A stretch of 64,000 nt of DNA. Origin: Elmis aenea (lineage: Eukaryota > Arthropoda > Insecta > Coleoptera > Elmidae). Position 1 is the stretch's first letter. Each line of letters starts with the position of its first letter. Position numbers and translations under genes: made by a program. Of the stretch, positions 54,117-64,000 are shown piece by piece. The notes below the pieces were generated by a model, which was given only the letters and a program-made list of their open reading frames with translations, had not been told where the DNA came from and did not search any database. The stretch lies in contig OX393577.1 in the NCBI GenBank assembly GCA_947652605.1, positions 65,930,108 through 65,994,107 on the forward strand. The letters are read 5' to 3'.

Positions 54117-54143
54117 AAATTTTCCACCTTGGTGATTTTGAGC
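54117..54143 (-). repeat. Right terminal inverted repeat
   Basis: Ends ...ACCTTGGTGATTTTGAGC, complementary to the left end over 26 of 27 bases. Confidence 0.92.
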
Positions 54144-54149
54144 CATATG
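54144..54149. repeat. Target-site duplication of DNA transposon, right (CATATG)
   Basis: CATATG followed by TATTAACTAAAGCACGG, the normal continuation of the interrupted monomer. Confidence 0.8.
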
Positions 54150-56057
54150 TATTAACTAAAGCACGGTATTTTTAGGAAATTATTAAAAATTAAAACCAGC
54201 TCATTGAAAGACATATGCAAAACAATTGTATTTCTGTAAAGAGGCGATAGATAAACTGTTTCTGTGACATACAAATCAATAATTAAAATTGTTCAGAAAT
54301 AGTCGCTCAAGGAACATATGTATTAACTAAAGCACGGTATTTTTAGGAAATTATTAAAAATTAAAACCAGCTCATTGAAAGACATATGCAAAACAATTTT
54401 ATTCATGTAAAGAGGCGATGGATAAACTGTTCCTGTGATAAACAAATCAATAATTAAAATTGTTTCGAAATAGTCGCTCAAGGAACATATGTATTAACTA
54501 AAGCACGGTATTTTTAGGAAATTATTAAAAATTAAAACCAGCTCATTGAAAGACATATGCAAAACAATTGTATTCATGTAAAGAGGCGATGGATAAACTG
54601 TTCCTGTCATATACAAATCAATAATTGAAATTGTTTCGAAATAGTCGCACAAGGAACATATGTATTAACTAAAGCACGGTATTTTTAGGAAATTATTAAA
54701 AATTAAAACCAGCTCATTGAAAGACATATGCAAAACAATTGTATTCATGTAAAGAGGCGATGGATAAACTGTTCCTGTGATATACAAATCAATAATTAAA
54801 ATTGTTCAGAAATAGTCGCTCAAGGAACATATGTATTAACTAATGCACGGTATTTTTAGGAAATTATTAAAAATTAAAACCAGCTCATTGAAAGACATAT
54901 GCAAAACAATTGTATTCCTGTAAAGAGGCGATGGATAAACTGTTCCTGTGATATACAAATCAATAATTAAAATTGTTTAGAAATAGTCGCTCAAGGAACA
55001 TATGTATTAACTAAAGCACGGTATTTTTAGGAAATTATTAAAAATTAATACCAGCTCATTGAAAGACATATGCAAAACAATTGTATTCATGTAAAGAGGC
55101 GATTGATAAACTGTTCCTGTGATATACAAATCAATAATTGAAATTGTTTCGAAATAGTAGCACAAGGAACATATGTAATAACTAAAGCACGGTATTTTTA
55201 GGAAATTATTAAAAATTAAAACCAGCTCATTGAAAGACATATGCAAAACAATTGTATTCCTGTAAAGAGGCGATGGATAAACTGTTCCTGTGATATACAA
55301 ATCAATAATTAAAATTGTTTAGAAATAGTCGCTCAAGGAACATATGTATTAACTAAAGCACGGTATTTTTAGGAAATTATTAAAAATTAATACCAGCTCA
55401 TTGAAAGACATATGCAAAACAATTGTATTCATGTAAAGAGGCGATTGATAAACTGTTCCTGTGATATACAAATCAATAATTGAAATTGTTTCGAAATAGT
55501 AGCACAAGGAACATATGTAATAACTAAAGCACGGTATTTTTAGGAAATTATTAAAAATTAAAACCAGCTCATTGAAAGACATATGCAAAACAATTTTATT
55601 CATGTAAAAAGGCGATGGATAAACTGTTCCTGTGATATACAAATCAATAATTGAAATTGTTTCGAAATAGTAGCACAAGGAACATATGTAATAACTAAAG
55701 CACGGTATTTTTAGGAAATTATTAAAAATTAAAACCAGCTCATTGAAAGACATATGCAAAACAATTGTATTCATGTAAAGAGGCGATGGATAAACTGTTC
55801 CTGTGATATACAAATCAATAATAAAAATTGTTCAGAAATAGTCGCTCAAGGAACATATGTATTAACTAATGCACGGTATTTTTAGGAAATTATTAAAAAT
55901 TAAAACCAGCTCATTGAAAGACATATGCAAAACAATTGTATTCCTGTAAAGAGGCGATGGATAAACTGTTCCTGTGATATACAAATCAATAATTAAAATT
56001 GTTTAGAAATAGTCGCTCAAGGAACATATGTATTAACTAAAGCACGGTATTTTTAGG

Positions 56058-59000
56058 AAATTATTAAAAATTAAAACCAGCTCATTGAAAGACTTATGCA
56101 AAACAATTGTATTCATGTAAAGAGGCGATGGATAAACTGTTCCTGTCATATACAAATCAATAATTGAAATTGTTTCGAAATAGTCGCACAAGGAACATAT
56201 GTATTAACTAAAGCACGGTATTTTTAGGAAATTATTAAAAATTAATACCAGCTCATTAAAAGACATATGCAAAACAATTGTATTCATGTAAAGAGGCGAT
56301 GGATAAACTGTTCCTGTGATATACAAATCAATAATTAAAATTGTTTCGAAATTGTCGCTCAAGGAACATATGTATTAACTAAAGCACGGTATTTTTAGGA
56401 AATTATTAAAAATTAAAACCAGCTCACTGAAAGACATATGCAAAACAATTGTATTCATGTAAAGAGGCGATGGATAAACTGTTCCTGTGATATACAAATC
56501 AATATTAGAAATTGTTTCGAAATAGTCGCACAAGGAACATATGTATTAACTAAAGCACGGTATTTTTAGGAAATTAGTAAAAATTAAAACCAGCTCTTTG
56601 AAAGACATTCGCATAACAATTGTATTTATGTAAAGAGGCGATGGATAAACTGTTTCTGTGATATACAAATCAATAATTAAAAATGTTCAGAAATAGTCGC
56701 TCAAGAAACATATGTATTAACTAAAGCACGGTATTTTTAGGAAATTATTAAATATCAAAACCAGCTCATTGAAAGACATATGCAAAACAATTGTATTCCT
56801 GTAAAGAGGCGATGGATAAACTGTTCCTGTGATATACAAATCAATAATTAAAATTGTTTAGAAATAGTCGCTCAAGGAACATATGTATTAACTAAAGCAC
56901 GGTATTTTTAGGAAATTATTAAAAATTAAAACCAGCTCATTGAAAGATATATGCAAAACATTTGTATTCATGTAAAGAGGCGATGAATAAACTGTTCCTG
57001 TCATATACAAATCAATAATTAAAATTGTTTAGAAATAGTCGCTCAAGGAACATATGTATTAACTAAAGCACGGTATTTTTAGGAAATTATTAAAAATTAA
57101 AACCAGCTCATTGAAAGACATATGCAAAACAATTGTATTCATGTAAAGAGGCGATGGATAAACTGTTCCTGTGATATACAAATCAATAATTGAAATTGTT
57201 TCGAAATAGTCGCACAAGGAACATATGTATTAACTAAAGCACGGTATTTTTAGGAAATTATTAAAAATTAAAACCAGCTCATTGAAAGACATATGCAAAA
57301 CAATTTTATTCATGTAAAGAGGCGATGGATAAACTGTTCCTGTGATATACAAATCAATAATTAAAATTGTTTAGAAATAGTCGCACAAGGAACATATGTA
57401 TTAACTAAAGCACGGTATTTTTAGGAAATTATTAAAAAATTAATACCAGCTCATTGAAAGACATATGCAAAACAATTGTATTCATGTAAAGAGGCGATGG
57501 ATAAACTGTTCCTGTGATATACAAATCAATAATTAAAATTGTTTAGAAATAGTCGCTCAAGGAACATTTGTATTAACTAAAGCACGGTATTTTTAGGAAA
57601 TTATTAAAAATTAAAACCAGCTCATTGAAAGACATATGCAAAACAATTGTATTCATGTAAAGAGGCGATGGATAAACTGTTCCTGTCATATACAAATCAA
57701 TAATTGAAATTGTTTCGAAATAGTCGCACAAGGAACATATGTATTAACTAAAGCACGGTATTTTTAGGAAATTATTAAAAATTAAAACCAGCTCATTGAA
57801 AGACATATGCAAAACAATTGTATTCATGTAAAGAGGCGATGGATAAACTGTTCCTGTGATATACATACAAATCAATAATTAAAATTGTTCAGAAATAGTC
57901 GCTCAAAGAACATATGTATTAACTAATGCACGGTATTTTTAGGAAATTATTAAAAATTAAAACCAGCTCATTGAAAGACATATGCAAAACAATTGTATTC
58001 CTGTAAAGAGGCGATGGATAAACTGTTCCTGTGATATACAAATCAATAATTAAAATTGTTTCGAAATAGTCGCTCAAGGAACATATGTATTAACTAAAGC
58101 ACGGTATTTTTAGGAAATCATTAAAAATTAAAACCAGCTCATTGAAAGACATATGCAAAACAATTGTATTCCTGTAAAGAGGCGATGGATAAACTGTTCC
58201 TGTGATATACAAATCAATAATTAAAATTGTTTAGAAATAGTCGCTCAAGGAACATATGTATTAACTAAAGCACGGTATTTTTAGGAAATTATTAAAAATT
58301 AAAACCAGCTCATTGAAAGACATATGCAAAACAATTGTATTCCTGTAAAGAGGCGATGGATAAACTGTTCCTGTGATATACAAATCAATAATTAAAATTG
58401 TTTAGAAATAGTCGCTCAAGGAACATATGTATTAACTAAAGCACGGTATTTTTAGGAAATTATTAAAAATTAAAACCAGCTCATTGAAAGACATATGCAA
58501 AACCATTGTATTCATGTAAAGAGGCGATGGATAAACTGTTCCTGTGATATACAAATCAATAATTAAAATTGTTCAGAAATAGTCGCTCAAGGAACATATG
58601 TATTAACTAATGCATGGTATTTTTAGGAAATTATTAAAAATTAAAACCAGCTCATTGAAAGACATATGCAAAAAAATTGTATTCCTGTAAAGAGGCGATG
58701 GATAAACTGTTCCTGTCATATACAAATCAATAATTGAAATTGTTTCGAAATAGTCGCACAAGGAACATATGTATTAACTAAAGCACGGTATTTTTAGGAA
58801 ATTATTAAAAATTAATGCCAGCTTATTGAAAGACATATGCAAAACAATTGTATTCATGTAAAGAGGCGATGGATAAACTGTTCCTGTGATATACAAATCA
58901 ATAATTAAAATTGTTTAGAAATAGTCGCTCAAGGAACATATGTATTAACTAAAGCACGGTATTTTTAGGAAATTATTAAAAATTAAAACCAGCTCATTGA

Positions 59001-61240
59001 AAGACATATGCAAAACAATTGTATTCCTGTAAAGAGGCGATGGATAAACTGTTCCTGTGATATACAAATCAATAATTAAAATTGTTTAGAAATAGTCGCT
59101 CAAGGAACATATGTATTAACTAAAGCACGGTATTTTTAGGAAATTATTAAAAATTAAAACCAGCTCATTGAAAGACATATGCAAAACAATTGTATTCCTG
59201 TAAAGAGGCGATGGATAAACTGTTCCTGTGATATACAAATCAATAATTAAAATTGTTTAGAAATAGTCGCTCAAGGAACATATGTATTAACTAAAGCACG
59301 GTATTTTTAGGAAATTATTAAAAATTAAAACCAGCTCATTGAAAGACATATGCAAAACAATTGTATTCATGTAAAGAGGCGATGGATAAACTGTTCCTGT
59401 CATATACAAATCAATAATTGAAATTGTTTCGAAATAGTCGCACAAGGAACATATGTATTAACTAAAGCACGGTATTTTTAGGAATTTATTAAAAATTAAT
59501 GCCAGCTTATTGAAAGACATATGCAAAACAATTGTATTCATGTAAAGAGGCGATGGATAAACTGTTCCTGTGATATACAAATCAATAATTAAAATTGTTT
59601 AGAAATAGTCGCTCAAGGAACATATGTATTAACTAAAGCACGGTATTTTTAGGAAATTATTAAAAATTAAAACCAGCTCATTGAAAGACATATGCAAAAC
59701 AATTGTATTCATGTAAAGAGGCGATGGATAAACTGTTCCTGTGATATACAAATCAATAATTAAAATTGTTTAGAAATAGTCGCTCAAGGAACATATGTAT
59801 TAACTAAAGCACGGTATTTTTAGGAAATTATTAAAAATTAAAACCAGCTCATTGAAAGACATATGCAAAACAATTGTATTCATGTAAAGAGGCGATGGAT
59901 AAACTGTTCCTGTGATATACAAATCAATAATTAAAATTGTTTAGAAATAGTCGCTCAAGGAACATATGTATTAACTAAAGCACGGTATTTTTAGGAAATT
60001 ATTAAAAATTAAAACCAGCTCATTGAAAGACATATGCAAAACAATTGTATTCCTGTAAAGAGGCGATGGATAAACTGTTCCTGTGATATACAAATCAATA
60101 ATTAAAATTGTTTAGAAATAGTCGCTCAAGGAACATATGTATTAACTAAAGCACGGTATTTTTAGGAAATTATTAAAAATTAAAACCAGCTCATTGAAAG
60201 ACATATGCAAAACAATTGTATTCATGTAAAGAGGCGATAGATAAACTGTTCCTGTGATATACAAATCAATAATTGAAATTGTTTCGAAATAGTCGCACAA
60301 GGAACATATGTATTAACTAAAGCACGGTATTTTTAGGAAATTATTAAAAATTAATACCAGCTCATTGAAAGACATATGCAAAACAATTGTATTTATGTAA
60401 AGAGGCGATGGATAAACTGTTTCTGTGATATACAAATCAATAATTAAAATTGTTTAGAAATAGTCGCTCAAGGAACATATGTATTAACTAAAGCACGGTA
60501 TTTTTAGGAAATTATTAAAAAATAAAACCAGCTCATTGAAAGACATATGCAAAACAATTGTATTCATGTAAAGAAGCGATGGATAAACTGTTCCTGTCAT
60601 ATACAAATCAATAATTGAAATTGTTTCAAAATAGTCGCACAAGGAACATATGTATTAACTAAAGCACGGTATTTTTAGGAAATTATTAAAAATTAAAACC
60701 AGCTCATTGAAAGACATATGCAAAACAATTGTATTTATGTAAAGAGGCGATGGATAAACTGTTCCTGTGATATACAAATCAATAATTAAAATCGTTTAGA
60801 AATAGTCGCTCAAGGAACATATGTATTAACTAAAGCACGGTATTTTTAGGAAATTATTAAAAATTAAAATCAGCTCATTGAAAGACATATGCAAAACAAT
60901 TGTATTCATGTAAAGAGGCGATGGATAAACTGTTCCTGTGATATACAAATCAATAATTAAAATTGTTCAGAAATAGTCGCTCAAGGAACATATGTATTAA
61001 CTAATGCACGGTATTTTTAGGAAATTATTAAAAATTAAAACCAGCTCATTGAAAGACATATGCAAAACAATTGTATTCCTGTAAAGAGGCGATGGATAAA
61101 CTGTTCCTGTGATATACAAATCAATAATTAAAATTGTTTAGAAATAGTCGCTCAAGGAACATATGTATTAACTAAAGCACGGTATTTTTAGGAAATTATT
61201 AAAAATTAAAACCAGCTCATTGAAAGACATATGCAAAACA
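56058..61240 (+). repeat. 5.7-kb composite duplication, copy 2
   Basis: Partner of 43625-49320: CATTCGCATAAC at 56606, AAATATCAAAACC at about 56750, GATGAATAAAC near 56985, ACATAC at 57863, TGCATGGTAT at 58611 and GGAATTTATT at 59481. It is shorter than its partner by three monomers in total. Confidence 0.78.
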
Positions 61241-62629
61241 ATTGTATTCATGTAAAGAGGCGATGGATAAACTGTTCCTGTGATATACAAATCAATAATT
61301 GAAATTGTTTCGAAATAGTCGCACAAGGAACATATGTATTAACTAAAGCACGGTATTTTTAGGAAATTATTAAAAATTAATACCAGCTCATTGAAAGACA
61401 TATGCAAAACAATTGTATTCATGTAAAGAGGCGATGGATAAACTGTTTCTGTGATATACAAATCAATAATTAAAATTGTTTAGAAATAGTCGCTCAAGGA
61501 ACATATGTATTAACTAAAGCACGGTATTTTTAGGAAATTATTAAAAAATAAAACCAGCTCATTGAAAGACATATGCAAAACAATTGTATTCATGTAAAGA
61601 AGCGATGGATAAACTGTTCCTGTCATATACAAATCAATAATTGAAATTGTTTCGAAATAGTCGCACAAGGAACATATGTATTAACTAAAGCACGGTATTT
61701 TTAGGAAATTATTAAAAATTAAAACCAGCTCATTGAAAGACATATGCAAAACAATTTTATTCATGTAAAAAGGCGATGGATAAACTGTTCCTGTCATATA
61801 CAAATCAATAATTGAAATTGTTTCGAAATAGTCGCACAAGGAACATATGTATTAACTAAAGCACGGTATTTTTAGGAAATTAGTAAAAATTAAAACCAGC
61901 TCTTTGAAAGACATATGCAAAACAATTGTATTCATGTAAAGAGGCGATGGATAAACTGTTTCTGTGATATACAAATCAATAATTAAAATTGTTCAGAAAT
62001 AGTCGCTCAAGGAACATATGTATTAACTAAAGCACGGTATTTTTAGGAAATTATTAAAAATTAAAACCAGCTCATTGAAAGACATATGCAAAACAATTGT
62101 ATTCCTGTAAAAAGGCGATGGATAAACTGTTTCTGTGATATACAAATCAATAATTAAAATTGTTCAGAAATAGTCGCTCAAGAAACATATGTATTAACTA
62201 AAGCACGGTATTTTTAGGAAATTTTTAAAAATTAAAACCAGCTCATTGAAAGACATATGCAAAACAATTGTATTCCTGTAAAGAGGCGATGGATAAACTG
62301 TTTCTGTGATATACAAATCAATAATTAAAATTGTTCAGAAATAGTCGCTCAAGGAACATATGTATTAACTAAAGCACGGTATTTTTAGGAAATTATTAAA
62401 AATTAAAACCAGCTCATTGAAAGACATATGCAAAACAATTGTATTCCTGTAAAGAGGCGATGGATAAACTGTTTCTGTGATATACAAATCAATAATTAAA
62501 ATTGTTTAGAAATAGTCGCTCAAGGAACATATGTATTAACTAAAGCACGGTATTTTTAGGAAATTATTAAAAATTAAAACCAGCTCATTGAAAGACATAT
62601 GCAAAACAATTGTATTCCTGTAAAGAGGC

Positions 62630-64000
62630 GATGGATAAACTGTTCCTGTGATATACAAATCAATAATTAAAATTGTTTAGAAATAGTCGCTCAAGGAACA
62701 TATGTATTAACTAAAGCACGGTATTTTTAGGAAATTATTAAAAATTAAAACCAGCTCATTGAAAGACATATGCAAAACCATTGTATTCATGTAAAGAGGC
62801 GATGGATAAACTGTTCCTGTGATATACAAATCAATAATTAAAATTGTTCAGAAATAGTCGCTCAAGGAACATATGTATTAACTAATGCATGGTATTTTTA
62901 GGAAATTATTAAAAATTAAAACCAGCTCATTGAAAGACATATGCAAAAAAAATTGTATTCCTGTAAAGAGGCGATGGATAAACTGTTCCTGTCATATACA
63001 AATCAATAATTGAAATTGTTTCGAAATAGTCGCACAAGGAACATATGTATTAACTAAAGCACGGTATTTTTAGGAAATTATTAAAAATTAATGCCAGCTT
63101 ATTGAAAGACATATGCAAAACAATTGTATTCATGTAAAGAGGCGATGGATAAACTGTTCCTGTGATATACAAATCAATAATTAGAATTGTTTAGAAATAG
63201 TCGCTCAAGGAACATATGTATTAACTAAAGCACGGTATTTTTAGGAAATTATTAAAAATTAAAACCAGCTCATTGAAAGACATATGCAAAACAATTGTAT
63301 TCATGTAAAGAGGCGATGGATAAACTGTTCCTGTGATATACAAATCAATAATTAAAATTGTTTAGAAATAGTCGCTCAAGGAACATATGTATTAACTAAA
63401 GCACGGTATTTTTAGGAAATTATTAAAAATTAAAACCAGCTCATTGAAAGACATATGCAAACCAATTGTATTCCTGTAAAGAGGCGATGGATAAACTGTT
63501 CCTGTGATATACAAATCAATAATTAAAATTGTTTAGAAATAGTCGCTCAAGGAACATATGTATTAACTAAAGCACGGTATTTTTAGGAAATTATTAAAAA
63601 TTAAAACCAGCTCATTGAAAGACATATGCAAAACAATTGTATTCATGTAAAGAGGCGATGGATAAACTGTTCCTGTCATATACAAATCAATAATTGAAAT
63701 TGTTTCGAAATAGTCGCACAAGGAACATATGTATTAACTAAAGCACGGTATTTTTAGGAAATTATTAAAAATTAATGCCAGCTTATTGAAAGACATATGC
63801 AAAACAATTGTATTCATGTAAAGAGGCGATGGATAAACTGTTCCTGTGATATACAAATCAATAATTAAAATTGTTTAGAAATAGTCGCTCAAGGAACATA
63901 TGTATTAACTAAAGCACGGTATTTTTAGGAAATTATTAAAAATTAAAACCAGCTCATTGAAAGACATATGCAAAACAATTGTATTCATGTAAAGAGGCGA
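62630..64000 (+). repeat. GCATGG block, copy 4 (partial, runs off window)
   Basis: AAAACCATTG near 62774 and ACTAATGCATGG (TGCATGG at 62886) recur exactly 4275 bp (25 monomers) after the copy at 58611 and continue in the same order to the end of the window. Confidence 0.7.

Larger units (their letters stand above)
49588..54143 (-). mobile_element. 4556-bp cut-and-paste DNA transposon, apparently complete (Sola-like?)
   Basis: A single non-satellite block with 27-bp terminal inverted repeats (one mismatch) and a 6-bp palindromic duplication of satellite sequence. It carries one long uninterrupted minus-strand gene for a DDD-type transposase with about 0.7 kb and 1.1 kb of non-coding flanks. 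Removing the element and one CATATG restores a normal 171-bp monomer exactly. The flanks hold mirror-image clusters of subterminal repeats. The catalytic-context motifs resemble a family abundant in aphids, Hydra and fish that I tentatively associate with the Sola group; 4-bp duplications (ATAT here) would suit Sola. The superfamily is inferred only. The intact ORF and near-perfect ends suggest recent activity. Confidence 0.88.
54144..64000 (+). repeat. 171-bp satellite array, segment 4 (about 58 monomers)
   Basis: The satellite resumes in phase and in the same orientation after the transposon and continues to the window end. Length variants: 4-bp ACATAC insertion at 57863 and 1-bp A insertions near 57436 and 62947. 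Contains the second 5.7-kb composite block and two further GCATGG blocks. The open reverse frames around 55007-55813 are satellite read-through. No gene is seen. Confidence 0.97.

Noticed and set aside
54258..54271. GTTTCTGTGACATA as an empty site of the LINE insertion
   Set aside because: The 14 bases match the LINE target, but the neighbouring monomers differ from the LINE flanks, so direct paralogy is not supported.
55007..55813. 97- and 154-codon minus-strand frames with internal repeats
   Set aside because: Pure satellite read-through starting at TTG; explained by the 57-codon period and stop-free monomer variants.
1..64000. Relationship to primate alpha satellite because of the equal 171-bp unit
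   Set aside because: No clear sequence similarity beyond AT-richness; the inserted elements point to an arthropod.

Overview
The window is a eukaryotic satellite-DNA array. About 57.8 kb of the 64 kb is one AT-rich repeat with a 171-bp monomer, roughly 338 copies, all head to tail on one strand, and the array runs off both ends of the window. I see no cellular gene, tRNA, rRNA or CRISPR. The host is probably an arthropod, most likely an insect. This is inferred from the type of non-LTR retrotransposon fragment, the type of DNA transposon and the base composition; the species cannot be named. The setting fits pericentromeric or centromeric heterochromatin.

Layout: satellite 1-6140; a 5'-truncated LINE (RTE-like reverse-transcriptase C-terminal fragment, minus strand) 6141-6952 with a 14-bp target-site duplication; satellite 6953-23220; a second, apparently identical LINE copy with the same duplication at 23221-24032; satellite 24033-49587; a complete-looking 4556-bp DNA transposon at 49588-54143; satellite 54144-64000.

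The two LINE copies are not two insertions. They lie 17,080 bp apart, which equals 95 monomers plus the 826-bp insertion unit plus 9 bp of small indels, and the satellite around them matches over more than 11 kb. The array therefore grew by copying large blocks. Other duplications that can be read directly are a 1543-bp tandem pair (9 monomers + 4), a 3424-bp tandem pair (20 monomers + 4), and a block of about 3 kb present at four places near 40.4, 46.4, 58.3 and 62.6 kb.

The transposon is the only likely functional gene carrier. It encodes an uninterrupted 899-residue protein (minus strand, ATG at 52972) with a basic N-terminus, a Cys/His cluster and three aspartates in RNase H-fold transposase contexts (DFSEN, YSDG, HGKGPMDGVGG). 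It has 27-bp terminal inverted repeats with one mismatch and a CATATG target duplication. Two mirror-image sets of 20-bp-spaced subterminal repeats may be transposase-binding sites. It may belong to the Sola group, but this is uncertain. It could be a young, undescribed family.

Several apparent open frames begin at TTG or GTG rather than ATG and are read-through of satellite or shadow frames; they are listed among the rejected items.
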